64,000 bases of DNA from positions 1-64,000 of the forward strand of contig WEDG01009040.1 of the NCBI GenBank assembly GCA_017591395.1, read 5' to 3'. Shown piece after piece: positions 11,181 through 21,149 of this stretch; position 1 is the first letter of the stretch; every line of letters starts with the position of its first letter. Below the pieces are notes generated by a model, which was not told the DNA's origin, searched no databases, and was given only the letters and a program-made list of their open reading frames with translations. Source of the DNA: Schistocephalus solidus (Eukaryota > Platyhelminthes > Cestoda > Diphyllobothriidea > Diphyllobothriidae). Made by a program: the position numbers and the translations under genes.

Positions 11181-11640
11181 CAAGCCTCCAGGAAATACAG
11201 ATCTATAGGGTCAGCTCCCATTTCACACCAGTCCATGTGACTCCTTTGGTGGACACGGTATGACCTTCGCCCTTTCGCAACCCTGCTTGCGTGCATATAT
11301 ACTGTTTTAGTAACAACTCTACTTTCTTCGTGTGTGCAACGGCATCAGCTGTCCAACAGAAAATCCTGAAGAGAGGCGTGCAGTGATAAGTACTCCTTTC
11401 CCTAAAAAATCCACTAATTTTGGTCTTAAATGTTTTCGTCTAATCGTCCTTCCCAGTACCTGTGAAGTTCTTCAAGGTGCCATCTTATCTCTTCACCTCT
11501 TCTCCCTCAAAACGGATGATTTGAGATCATCAAACGACTGTCTGTATAAAAAATATGCCGAGGCATGGTTATTGACCATCCGCTTAGAAATGAGAAACAT
11601 CTCCCGTCTCTAAAGGATAGCCTAGACCATGTCTCAGTGT
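11181..11640. other. No recognised feature
   Basis: The open frame at 11332-11613 has no recognisable domain. A weak resemblance of its second half (VLQGAILSLHLFSL) to an RT motif B block suggests an old RT relic, but I cannot confirm it. Confidence 0.3.
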
Positions 11641-11654
11641 GGTCGTAAGAAAGT

Positions 11655-11950
11655 GGTTTTCTACTTAACAATCAGAAATTTCTAAGGAAATCCTGTTTGG
11701 GCAGTCAACTTACTGTATCAGAATTGGCGGATTCTATACGTTGCAGTAGGCTGGGCGGGTACCTTGACCCAAGTGTGATTAAACTCACGGCTCCCGGTAG
11801 GGCCTCGTAAATCAGTTGGCTAGAGCGTTGGTTTTACTAAAGCCTTTCCCTTGCTGTCGTGGGTTCGAATCCCACTGACATCGTCAAGTTTTTCCCAACT
11901 GGGTCAAACGAATTATTCAGATCTTTCAAAATCTTCTAACAATCAGAAAT
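11655..11950 (+). repeat. tRNA-derived SINE-like repeat S2
   Basis: The head reads GGAAATCCTGTTTGGGCAGTC and then GACCCAAGTGTGATTAAA. A tRNA-like core follows at about 11807-11885, with an A box (degenerate, AAATCAGTTGG) and a perfect B box (GGTTCGAATCC). The tail reads GTTTTTCCCAACTGGGTCAAA and GAATTATTC. The same order is seen on the minus strand at 18.6, 34.6 and 59.8 kb. The tRNA core sits about 150 bp inside the repeat rather than at its 5' end. Confidence 0.8.
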
Positions 11951-12125
11951 CTATCCACTTTTTTTCGTCTGCGGCCCTCTTCTCGTCCTTAATCCTTGGA
12001 CGTCCTTCCCAATGAGGTGTCCCCCTTCCGTTACCTTGGCATTACTCGGACGTCCAATATTTCATTCACCGATAGAAGCGAACAGGAGAGTTCCAGGAAG
12101 AAGAGGTGACCACTGGAAGATTTTG
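11951..12125. other. Unassigned spacer
   Basis: No recognised gene or repeat. Confidence 0.3.
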
Positions 12126-12240
12126 TTTAGTGGCCTGACGTTTCGTATTCTCTCTCAAACCCATAATCAGAGATAGTAGCAGAAAGGGTGATAGATGTAC
12201 AAGGTGAGCAGTATTTATAGTAGTAGTGGCCACGTGATCA
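12126..12240 (-). repeat. PLE terminal repeat (3' pLTR) with hammerhead-like motif
   Basis: The minus strand reads ATAAATACTGCTCACCTTG, then CATCTATCACCCTTTCTGCT, then the ribozyme-like core (CTGATTA, hairpin, GAAACGTC). The same ~110 bp occurs in the opposite orientation at 13165-13270, so the element is flanked by inverted terminal repeats. Confidence 0.7.
12130..12176 (-). ncRNA. Hammerhead ribozyme-like motif, PLE type (mutated core)
   Basis: CTGATTA at 12164-12170 (consensus CUGANGA, so G8 is changed), a stem II with loop GAGAGA, then GAAACGTC at 12137-12144. PLEs are known to carry minimal hammerheads in their terminal repeats. The core substitution probably inactivates this one. Confidence 0.5.
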
Positions 12241-13159
12241 CAGGCGTACTACAAGTATCAGCTACCGCGATCCCCGCTGGGGTCATAATTGATGCGATGA
12301 GGGCTCGGCTGTTTTCGTCCGAGTCGTTAATGGCCGTGATTTCATCATCCATGTTGGATGCGGGCGTGATAATGACCCGGCAATTTGGTTCACTGTCATT
12401 GGAAGGGTCGGTCCCCAACTTCCTACCCCACATGACCCATTTCCCTGCTCAGTCGATTCCTCAACACGGAATATGGAAACGGGAGTTCATTACGCTTTGT
12501 TGATAGACTGTGTCCCTGAGAACCATGACTCAAGCAGCTCGCGGCTCACGCGGTTATCACTTCTTGTGAGGACTTCGGCCTCAGCAAACTTGAAAATATG
12601 GCCGGGTCCCGTCGAGTGACCTGCAACCTGAGAGCCAGAGTCTTTCTTCCTCACCGCAGCCGCTTGCTCGGCCATTGGCGTACGGAGTAATCTCCCGGTT
12701 TCTCCAACATAGCTGCTTTGTCTACAACTGCGCCAGATCTGGTAAACGACGCCAGGCGTTTCCTGTCGTGGCGGCGGGTCTTTCGGCCTCATGACTCGGC
12801 GCCTGATGGTCGCCTCTGGCTTGTGTGCCACCCCAACTCCAAGCTGAGTGAGAATGCGGCTGACGGCTTACGAAACTTTCCTCACGTACGGAAGAGCTCA
12901 CTAGAATTTAGGGCCGGTTGGGTTTGGTCTCTTTTGTTGTTTGCGTATGCACTGGTTGACAAAGTTGCGTGGATAGCCACTCGCTCTCAATACCCATCGA
13001 AGATATTGCACCTCTGTTACCTTGTCTTCCATTTCACTGCAATGCGTCTCGACGCGCTGGTATAGGGCCCTTACGCAAATGCGTTCGTTACTGATTGGAT
13101 GGTTATTGTTGAAGTTCAGTACTTGCGTCGCATTTGTCGCTTTCCTGAAAACGTTGGTT
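12241..13159 (-). pseudogene. Penelope-like element relic: RT C-terminus + GIY-YIG endonuclease
   Basis: The minus strand encodes, from about 13065 downward, an RT C-terminal stretch (EVQYLRW-like). At 12831-12490 it encodes an uninterrupted segment with GVAHKPEATIRRRV-like sequence, then GVVYQIWRSCRQSSYVGETG (GIY-YIG core) and AVRKKDSGSQVAGHSTGPGH, ending in RVSRELLESWFSGTQSIN. In the GIY-YIG fold the two Tyr and a following Arg are catalytic; both Tyr and an Arg (GRLLRT) are visible. A His usual a few residues later (AEH in related elements) reads Gln here (AEQ). The RT palm is missing, so the copy is truncated and non-autonomous. Confidence 0.8.
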
Positions 13160-13290
13160 TACAGACCACTATGTACTATAAATACTGCTTACCTTGTGCA
13201 TCTATCACCCTTTCTGCTACTTTCTCTGATGATGGGTTCGAGAGAGAATCCGAAACGTCAGGCCAATATATAACATGTTCCAGTGATCAC
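13160..13290 (+). repeat. PLE terminal repeat in inverted orientation
   Basis: The plus strand reads CTATAAATACTGCTTACCTTG, CATCTATCACCCTTTCTGCT, then the hammerhead-like core and TCCAGTGATCACCTCTTC. This is the inverse partner of 12126-12240. A similar inverted terminal repeat stands upstream of the truncated PLE at 25.8 kb. Confidence 0.75.
13221..13265 (+). ncRNA. Hammerhead ribozyme-like motif, PLE type (core intact)
   Basis: CTGATGA at 13226-13232, one extra T, a 6 bp stem II (GGGTTC 13234-13239 with GAATCC 13246-13251, loop GAGAGA), then GAAACGTC at 13252-13259. There is no loop for stem III. The ACGT at 13255-13258 is self-complementary, so stem III could form only between two molecules, as described for small PLE hammerheads. 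Stem I is short (TCT with AGG). The core is seen directly; activity is inference. Confidence 0.65.
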
Positions 13291-13912
13291 CTCTTCTTTT
13301 ACTGAATTTTATTTGCCCTTCATATTAATACTCTTTTTTAAATTCTTAAACTCCTTTATTATATTCATCGTTTAAGTTCCTATCACACAGTTCCATTCTT
13401 TATCTGGTGCTTTATAGATGCTTGTATTCTTCCTCTTATCCAATATTGTTCTCCCGGGATTTTTCCAGCTTTGCTTGAAAAGGATTTGTTGATTTTAAAA
13501 TGTATCCTCCGAAGTTTCTCTTCTGCTTCCGGTGTGTCTTATGTTGTTTTAGTGGACACGATAATATAACAATACTTCACAACGGGCAAGCAATTTGCTG
13601 ATCAAATTCTTGATGATTTTGTCCATCCCCTCCACTCTGACCTAATTGCGACGACATCTTCCCGTCCCATGCGTGGAGGCTTTCGATATATCGCTTGTCA
13701 TGCATCGGCATATCAGCGTTCTGGATTACCCTTTCTAGCACGCTATCTTAAGAGACAGAAATACAGCATATGTGAGTGGAACTTTCTCTCCCATTAGATG
13801 TCACTTTTTACCCTTTTCATTCTTGCATAATCTGTTAATTTATCCTATTCTCTCAGTGAGTGGAGCCATTTTTGCTAAAAATTTCGAATGATACTTTCAA
13901 AATAAAGCGTAT
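13291..13912. other. No recognised feature, AT-rich
   Basis: About 620 bp of AT-rich DNA with no convincing ORF. AATAAAG occurs at about 13901. Confidence 0.4.
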
Positions 13913-13938
13913 TCCTCTCTCTCTCTCTCTCTCCTCTC
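13913..13938 (+). repeat. (CT)n microsatellite
   Basis: About twelve CT units with one interruption. Confidence 0.9.
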
Positions 13939-14234
13939 TCTACCATAATCGTTAAAAGACGTGGAGCAGTGGTAGTCAGAACTGGCATTTCAGCATCGTC
14001 ACAAACATCTGCTAACTTGATTGAGGTCAGCCAGGTTGGCTACGTCAAAGTTAGTCCAGTGCTTCATAGATTTCTGCATGATAGCAGATAGACGAGGGAG
14101 GAGTAACCTACTAACATCAAGGGTTCAGACCATATTCGGTCGGAGTGACCGCATAGGCCTGTCCAATACTCCCCCCCCCCCCTCAGTCGAAGACTGGAAT
14201 AGCAATGCACCCTTTATGATACAGTTTACATTGC

Positions 14235-14482
14235 GTTAACGCCCAATAAGAATAGGTATTCCCGTGTTTTAACCCTAGCACCAATCTTAACCATAAAGTT
14301 GCCTTTTAACTCTGAAGCTACCCTTAACCCTGACTCTAACCTTAAACCTTAAATTCTAACTTTAACCCTAGCCTTAACGCTAAACTCTGAAATCCCTGGA
14401 AGTTGGCTAAAAGTCACCGGTATTACGGGTGGTTCCTGCTCCCATTTCCGGCCGGAGCCCATATACACAATCCCTACCTAAT
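14235..14482. repeat. MITE with telomere-like interior, copy B
   Basis: The left end is GAATAGGTATTCCCGTGTTTT. The interior has many CCCTAA/CCTTAA/CTAACC words. The right end reads ACGGGTGGTTCCTGCTCCCA and then CCGGCCGGAGCCCATATAC. It shares this order with the copy at 5065-5462 but has more decayed ends. Confidence 0.6.
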
Positions 14483-14823
14483 GTTCTCGTACATGCACGC
14501 TTGAAAGTTCACTTCTCATCCCCGCCCAGATTTTCGCGTGCAAGAAGGCTTAGTGTTGTGAGATTACGACAGCCCAAAACGGCTAAAGCTTGGAGCATAG
14601 AAATTTTGGTATCATTCATCAGACCTAGTTGAAGAAGAATGCAGAAACAAGTGGTCGTCGTTGAGGTTCTCATTTGAGCTACCGAGTGGGCTTGGATTCA
14701 TCCAGCGACCCCTTGGGGGCCAAATAAGAGCAAGAACGCTGTCGCGGTCTGTGCAGGCAACTCGAGGTATATATATATGTTATGCCTTGTTTGGAGTTTT
14801 CACTTTTGTTTCAGGCAGACATT
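14483..14823. other. No recognised feature
   Basis: About 340 bp; a short TA run at 14769. No gene or repeat family was identified. Confidence 0.35.
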
Positions 14824-15120
14824 GACTTGGCAGAACTGATCTGGTTAAGGAACACTCATGTTCCGCTGTGCCTTGGAGCTCACTTTAGAGCCCTCGCGGG
14901 CAGTCGCATACTGACTTGAGAAATATTTTTGATAAGATAGAACCGACAAAGACAAGGGAGACCGGAATGGCCATTTCTGGCTTATAAGCCGTCATCAGCC
15001 AGTCATACCCAATCCCAGGTGTAGATCACCCGAGATTCGAACCCGTGATTTTTGGTCATTGAGTGTCACACTCTACCATTGAGCCACGGGACAGTTGTTT
15101 TGCCGGTTGCCATCGGGAAT
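14824..15120 (-). repeat. tRNA-promoter repeat S1, minus copy
   Basis: On the minus strand: a tRNA-like core with B box GGGTTCGAATCTCGGG (about 15024-15092), then the hammerhead-like block at 14960-15004, then a tail (TCTCCCTTGTCTTTGTCGGTT). This runs directly into the head of a further unit (GGGCTCTAAAGTGAGCTCCAA, about 14850-14935). The tail-to-head join shows that units lie head to tail. It pairs with the plus-strand copy that follows to make a large inverted repeat centred near 15125. Confidence 0.85.
14960..15004 (-). ncRNA. Hammerhead ribozyme-like motif in repeat S1
   Basis: On the minus strand, in order: GACTGG (stem I, 14999-15004), CTGATGA (14992-14998), C, a GGCTTATAAGCC hairpin (stem II), A, GAAA, then the palindrome ATGGCCAT overlapping GAAA, a T, and CCGGTC (stem I, 14960-14965). 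All invariant core bases are present. The first pair of stem II is C/A rather than the usual G-C. Confidence 0.55.
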
Positions 15121-15492
15121 ATGGACTATGAAAGTGAGGTATTCTTTGTCGGTTCCATCTTATCAAAATATTTCTCAAGTCGCTATGCGACTGCCCGCGA
15201 AGGCTCTAAAGTGAGCTCCAAGGCACAGCGGAACATAATTGTCCCTTACCCAGATCGGTGAACACCACACTTTCATAGTCCATATTCCCGATGGCAACCG
15301 GCAAAACAACCGGCCCGTGGCTCAATGGTAGAGTGTGAGACTCAATGACCAAAGGTCACGGGTTCGAATCTCGGGTGATCCACACCTGGGATTGGGTATG
15401 ACTGGCTGGTGATGGCTAATAAGCCAGAAATGGCCATTCCGGTCTCCCTTGTCTTTGACGGTTCCCTCTTATCAAAAATATATATATATATA
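15121..15492 (+). repeat. tRNA-promoter repeat S1, plus copy
   Basis: Ordered parts: end of a preceding tail (CTTTGTCGGTTCC, 15146-15159); head (GTCGCTATGCGACTGCCCGC to GAACAT, 15179-15237); tRNA-like core 15304-15375 with an A-box-like TGGCTCAATGG and a B box GGTTCGAATCT; hammerhead-like block; tail; then (AT)n at 15477-15492. The A and B boxes suggest RNA polymerase III transcription. Confidence 0.85.
15400..15444 (+). ncRNA. Hammerhead ribozyme-like motif in repeat S1 (CUGGUGA variant)
   Basis: GACTGG 15400-15405, CTGGTGA 15406-15412 (A6 of the core changed to G), GGCTAATAAGCC hairpin, GAAA 15427-15430, ATGGCCAT palindrome, CCGGTC 15439-15444. The A6 change should abolish cleavage in this copy. 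Confidence 0.5.
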
Positions 15493-16339
15493 TTTATGCT
15501 TGCATATAACATCCATGAGAGAGTGAAGCCACGACAGTCGAAACACGATGGAGAGGTTGTCATCTTCTGTCAATGTGTGGGGAAATTATCTACAGATAAC
15601 TCTTTTGAACCCTTATCTAACCTACGTGCACGTTGTTCCCTACCTTCTTTGTTTGTCCCTTGACCACCTGAACTGAACTTCATTGTTTATTCAACTCGAA
15701 TTCGACCTTGAAAGTTTGGGTCACTCCTATTGTTTAAATTGTTCCCGTTCACGCGTTTGGCGTACGATAGCGAGCGCACATTTTTGTCTAGAGTCAGGCA
15801 TTCAAAACGGTCGACTTCTTTATTTTGAGTACGGGTATCCACTGTTGAGTCTTGCCCCTTGATTATTCTTCAGCAGTTGTTAATAGCTCCGCACAAAACC
15901 CAGTTATGGTGTTCATTTTGGTTCGACGTACTCGTTACTCTATGATACCGAATTTTCAGTTACAGACGGATCACAGTAACTCACACAACTATGGCAACCA
16001 ATGGCAAATCGGTTAGATGTGACCGAAGAATTTACCAACCCTCACAGCCCGTGCAGATTTTTTGTACTTGATTGTATTCTGGACTAACAGACATTTTTAG
16101 AAAGGAAATAGGATGGAACGTAAAATTTTCTTCGGTCTCAAAACATGTAAAATGCCGAAATTCACGAACGATTGATAATCACTCGCAAACCGGCATCAAC
16201 GCATATACTAAAGCTTTCAAATAATAATAAACAACCTTAATTAACTTTAAAACTTAAAGGTAATGTGAGAAGTAATATTACTTTGTTTAGAAATACTTTT
16301 TTAAAAAAATTTGGCAACTTCTGAAGACGTGAAAAATCG
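15493..16339. other. No recognised feature
   Basis: About 850 bp. No domain-bearing ORF; the sequence becomes AT-rich towards the foldback element at 16.34 kb. Confidence 0.4.
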
Positions 16340-18320
16340 CTGTAAATGCGACGAATAAATTTGAATATAATTATCAGATGACAGGGTAAGCATAGCATTT
16401 GATATATATAAAGAGAACTAACCTTTTGTCAAATTTCTTTATAGGTATTTCTGGTATTGGGGTACAACTTTTTCCGGTCATCCTTAAAATACCAGTGAAT
16501 ATTTCACGATTTTCACGGTTTTCAATCGATTTAAAATAAATTTAGATCCTGCGCTATATGTTTATCAAAACCTTCAAACTAAGATATTTCCTAAAAGCAT
16601 CTACCGAAATAGTGAGCTCTTGGATCTTCTTTCTAATGGAGATGGCCGTTTGCGTCATATTTATAGATTAACCCAAACATGAAAACTCATTGCCGAGAAG
16701 AATGAACGTCCACAATAACATTCGACAATTAAGATAAACTAAAACGCGTTTTATAACAAGCTATCTCTTTAAAAAGCGCGTTAATTAGATATTCCTCTCA
16801 CGAATATATGCAGACTTTACCTATTTCCAAGGTTGAGTCAATGTGACAATGGGGAAAATTTAACGGTTTTGTAACTTCCCTGAAAATAAATGATACATTT
16901 GCGGCTGAAAATGAAATAACGCACCTTTCGCTTTATATTAGAGTGTGTTTTGCTACCTTTTTACATTAATGCCCCGTTCTATGACTGCAAATACACATAA
17001 GGTATCTGAATATACAGTAGATTAAATGAAATGCCTAGATCAGAATTTGAGGTAGTAGCAGGGCAGGTATGTTAAGGGGTTAGTTCTGTTTGTTGCATAA
17101 AATTGATGCGCAAAATGCTGTTGAATAATAAAGAGTTCACTTTAGCTCGGTTTATTTATGGGAAAGCTGGGCTACATGGGGCAAAATCTGACGTTACTTG
17201 CTATCCAGGAATTTTCCTAAGCTATTAAAAGCTGCGGATCAAAGCATTTTGCGTTTGTGCACAGTACGATGAAGGAACATTAATATAAGCCAGAAAAATG
17301 TGGAATATATCTCTTCAGTGAAGGGAAAATTTTGTTTTGTTTTCACGAAAATCAGGTGAGTGCAGTTGTAAGAGGTCACAATTTTTTCAGAAACACGAGG
17401 GCAGATGTAGTCTAAAAAATTAAGTTTTTCAAATTGATGACGTTTTGTACCAAAACAACGCTGTAATGAACTTTAGTGAATGTACTTCGTTTGCATATAT
17501 ACGAGACGCGATGACACATCGCCACTTTTCGCTGTCACGGCGTACGCGAGGCCTGTCAAGACAATTTCGGTCTGCAGTTGACTATAAATGAATAAGGAAA
17601 CTTGAAACGGAAGGGGCAGAAAACTGACCTTTTGTCGCAAAATCTTAGTATATAGTCGGCCACTTTCTTGTGCGTTTGAATTCTTATAACTAAACAGAGA
17701 AGTAAGAAAATATATCGAAAAACGCTCCAATAAAAGAGAAAAGTGAGTTCTTTAATTTTCAGCAGAAATTGTATCCCTACTTTTTCAGCGAAGTCGAAAA
17801 ACCGGTCAAACGTTCCCAGTTTTTCCTTTACTTCACCTTGGAAAAACGTGAAGTATGCAGATATTTGACAGCAAAACATCTAATTAAAGTGATTTTTAAA
17901 AATTTAACTTATAATAGAAAGTTTTTATCTAATTATAGGCATATATTTTGTTGTGGACGTTCATTTGTCTCGGAAGCGAGTTTTCATGTTTGAGTGAGTC
18001 TACAAATAGGACCCAGACAGCCATCTCCATTAGAAAGAATGACCAAAAAAGTCACTATTACAGTAAATGCTTTTAAGAAGTATCTTATTTTGAAGGTTTT
18101 ACCAAACACATTGAACGGAATGCACATTTATGGACAGTCGACTGAAGACACTGAAAATGGTAAAGAATTCACCTCATTTTCAAAGGCGATCTAAAACTCA
18201 TCGTAATAGAAAACCCAAAATAGTTTTTAAAAAATGGAACAATAAAAAATTCATCTTTATATACACAAAACGGAACGTTTACGATTGCACCTGACAATTC
18301 TATTTAAATTTATTAGTCAG
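16340..18320. mobile_element. Large AT-rich foldback element (~2 kb, arms ~700 bp)
   Basis: The left arm (about 16340-17050), read in reverse complement, follows the right arm (about 17620-18320) block by block. GCCATCTCCATTAGAAAGA occurs near 18021 and, inverted, near 16640. TGGACGTTCATT with GAGTTTTCATGTTTG occurs near 17953 and, inverted, near 16680-16715. CTTTATATA and CAAATTTATT-type blocks mark the outer ends, and GT.ATTTCATTTTCAGC-like blocks the inner parts. Arm identity is moderate, so the element is old. A ~570 bp centre lies between. No transposase is recognisable. Polinton ends, Foldback DNA transposons or a recombination-made palindrome are alternatives. Confidence 0.6.
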
Positions 18321-18604
18321 TGACCGGCCTGAGAACATGTGAGCTTATGATATATTGTATTCCCTTGACATCCCTATCGGCGCAATCAAGTGAAAATCTG
18401 TTTGCTTGGCCAAACACATCTAAGACAATGTACAAAGGAAGGAAAAACTGTCAATTCTCGGGAAACGGTGTTGGAATATACACTTGCATGTTAGGCTTCT
18501 TGATAACGGCCATATATTACTTTGCGCTTAATCTAGATGAACATTTATGTGCAAAACTCTGAAAAAGACTATTTTCAAAAGTAATTCAAATTTTTCTGCT
18601 TTAT
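18321..18604. other. No recognised feature
   Basis: About 280 bp. An 80-residue open frame here shows no domain; it does not continue the inverted arm. Confidence 0.35.
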
Positions 18605-18990
18605 TAGAGGATTTTGGCAGATAGGAATAATTCCTTTGACCCACTTGTGAAAAACTCGGCGGCCTCGGTGGGATTCGAACCCACGCCAGCAAGGGGAAAG
18701 CTATAGTACAGCCAACGCTCTAGCCAACTGAGCTACGAGGCCCCACCGGGAGCCGTGATTTTAATCACACTTGGGTCAAGTTACCCGCCCAGCCTACTGC
18801 AACGTATGGAATCCACCAATTCTGATACAGCAAGCTGACTGCCCAAGCAGGATTTCCTAAGTAATCAATCTAGAATCCACCATATAACTACCAGGCACAA
18901 TTAATTAGTAGAGGATTTTGGCAGATTTGAATAATTCCTTTGGCCCACTTGTGAAAAACTCGGTGGCCTCGGTGGGATTTGCTTTATTCA
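18605..18990 (-). repeat. tRNA-derived repeat S2, head-to-tail copy and a half
   Basis: The minus strand contains a partial unit (18905-18990: CCTCGGTGGG, CACTTGTGAAAAACTCGG complement, tail GAATAATTC) followed by a full unit. That unit has a head with GGAAATCCTGCTTGGGCAGTC and TTGACCCAAGTGTGATTAAA, a tRNA-like core 18662-18741, and a tail ending TAGAGGATTTTGGCAG at 18605-18622. The head follows the tail of the previous unit without a gap, so units are in tandem. Confidence 0.8.
18662..18741 (-). ncRNA. tRNA-like core of repeat S2
   Basis: The acceptor strand GCCTCGT pairs with CCGAGGC (6 of 7 pairs). The D stem is GCTC/GAGC, and the T arm GTGGG-TTCGAAT-CCCAC is perfect with B box GGTTCGAATCC. 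An anticodon-like loop GTACTAT has U33 and ACT. The variable region is long, so the parent may have been a type II (Ser or Leu) tRNA. No 3' CCA-free end or isolated context supports a functional tRNA; it is embedded in a SINE. Confidence 0.6.
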
Positions 18991-19799
18991 CTCGTTGAAT
19001 TGCATGGACAGGCTTTCTACACATTTAAAACTTCAGTATACGCAACTAGGTCAATTTTTAATCTTTCTGTAATCTTTACCTTTTTAAAATAATTAGTATT
19101 TCTAGACAATGCGATATAAATTTGTAAACCACAATAAGCCTTATTTTTCCAAAAGATCGATTATTTATTGATTTAAAACTTTGGTGGACGCAGGGTGCGC
19201 TGATTTCGCTTAATGGGCCGTAACTCCTGAAATCCATAAGATTTCATGATTTAGGAGAGCTACTGGATACTAAGATTTTGCGAAAATTGCTAATATTCTG
19301 TTCATTCCTTTTCTAAATTCCGGTAAAAATGTTTATCCCTGTGTGTTGTGGCAAAAACGTCAGCAATTTGCACAAAATAATTTCGAAAGCTGAGTTCTTC
19401 GCTTGATTTTTGAAAAAATGCGTTTCCTTACATTTGTTTTCATCTGATTTTCGTTTAATTAAGACCAAAATGTCCAGAGACAAAAGGAATTTATTTGCAA
19501 TCTTTTTTTATTTATCATTATGTTCTTTTATTGCCCAATGCGGAAAAACTATGGACTTTGCTCAGCGATATTAAATAGCATAGGAAATTATTTGGGTGTC
19601 CGGTAGTCTCTGAAGTTGCCAAAATCCTGCCTGTTTACCTTCAATATGTCAGACTGAACATGTGGTGTTTTTTTAATAAAAGGCTTTCTGAGAATCAAAT
19701 CCACTCAGAAATCCAGAATAACCCGTCTAAATGTACTCTAAACTACTCACTTAAATTTTGATTATACACTGCATGCGTTAGGTCACCTACTGTACTTTG
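18991..19799. other. No recognised feature, AT-rich
   Basis: About 800 bp of AT-rich DNA without a convincing gene or shared repeat. Confidence 0.4.
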
Positions 19800-20930
19800 C
19801 ATTGGACAAAATAATCGACGACCAACTGAGAGACCCAGCAAACGTTTCACGCAATTCTGAAATCATAGCAGAGGTGGTTTTGCAGTATCTGGAGTCACCG
19901 CACATAAAAAAACCACAAACTGTGATACTGTTTGACACCATTGTCATCAAAGAAGAGGATCAGATGCTCAAATTTGAAAAAAAAAGACATTTCAGTGCTG
20001 TCTTCTCAAGAGCAGAACTTCAGATGGAGAAGGAAACCAAAACGCAGCTGGCTTGCAGTAACGATTTTGATTGACTGGAGGTCAGTGCCCAAGAATGCAA
20101 AAAGTACGCCGGAAGTCCAGAGCTGCAACAGTGACAATCCAATTAGTCACAAATGCAATTGCGCTACCACCTCGTCAAAAGGCTCCGTGGTGAACAAAAG
20201 ACAAAGTTGCCGAATTTGAATACTTCCGATGGTTTCTCAGAACGCATGGCCGCCAAGTTATCTCCCCAACTGGTGCATTCACAGACGATATGAGCGGTCA
20301 AATTGGATCAGACTAACATGTTGGCGAGTACTCCCGTCAGTCAAGGAGGCCTGGGAAGCCATGGCCACCTTCTCACGCCACTCAGAGTTTGGGTTTCACA
20401 CAGGTCGGAAGCAACTATCAGGTTTCAGGTGATGACAAGAAACGACTGAGGTCATTTGCGGAACTGATACAGTCGCGGGCAAAGAAGTAACCTCGGAGAA
20501 ACTGGTAGCCTATGCTATGTGTGGTTAATGGAACACTCGTCAACACTGAGGATAGATGACTTCAACTCTAGAGTTGCGACCCACTCGGGGGACTGTCGTA
20601 TCTTTAACTTTGACAAATTGAAAATCCCCCCGACAACGGCCTGGTTTGCGCACCATCTGAGCCGCGATTCTCCGACCCACAGTCCATCAATGACCTCCCC
20701 TCTCCATGCGGCACTCAGACTTTGCCCACATAGGGTAAATAGTCGCGCAATGATCGCGTGGGTAAGCACTGCTCCCGATGATGAAATCGTCGTCAAGTTA
20801 TTGGCATGTCAAACATCAACACCGATAATGGAATCGCGGTTACTGACAACCCGGATGCGACTGAGCGGACAGTCATCGTTCCACGTAAGAAACTCAGTGA
20901 TTAATGAGTGAGCTGGTATTTTTCCTTCCT
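19800..20930 (+). pseudogene. Penelope-like element relic: RT palm to GIY-YIG
   Basis: In order on the plus strand, in shifting frames: IIAEVVLQYLES (RT), FDTIVIKEEDQMLKFEKK at the position of the catalytic YVDD region (here degraded to LFDT), then ELQMEKETKTQLA, CNSDNPISHKCN, EYFRWFLR, FGFHTGRKQ, and SRVATHSGDCRIFNFDKLKI. The last matches AGHSTGPGHIFKF of the 12.5 kb GIY-YIG domain. The order is that of a PLE ORF. Catalytic residues are lost and frames broken; this is the oldest PLE relic here. Confidence 0.65.
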
Positions 20931-21149
20931 GTTTCTTTGTGTAACAGCTGCATCCTATACGTCCCACACATCTGTATACCCCTCAACTTTTTCTGTTCCT
21001 AATAATGTTTTCAAGAACGAATCCGAATCTTCACTTGAATCAAATTATTGGTTTGGCATTCGAGACTCGTTTGACTAACATTGGCCAAGTGTTAATGCGA
21101 AGCCATAGTTCCTCCCCCTCTGCAATGCGATTATATTCCTCTCCTATCT
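20931..21149. other. Unassigned spacer
   Basis: No recognised feature. Confidence 0.3.

Noticed and set aside
18662..18741. A functional tRNA gene
   Set aside because: Good T arm and acceptor stem, but the same core with the same flanks recurs six or more times; it is the core of repeat S2.
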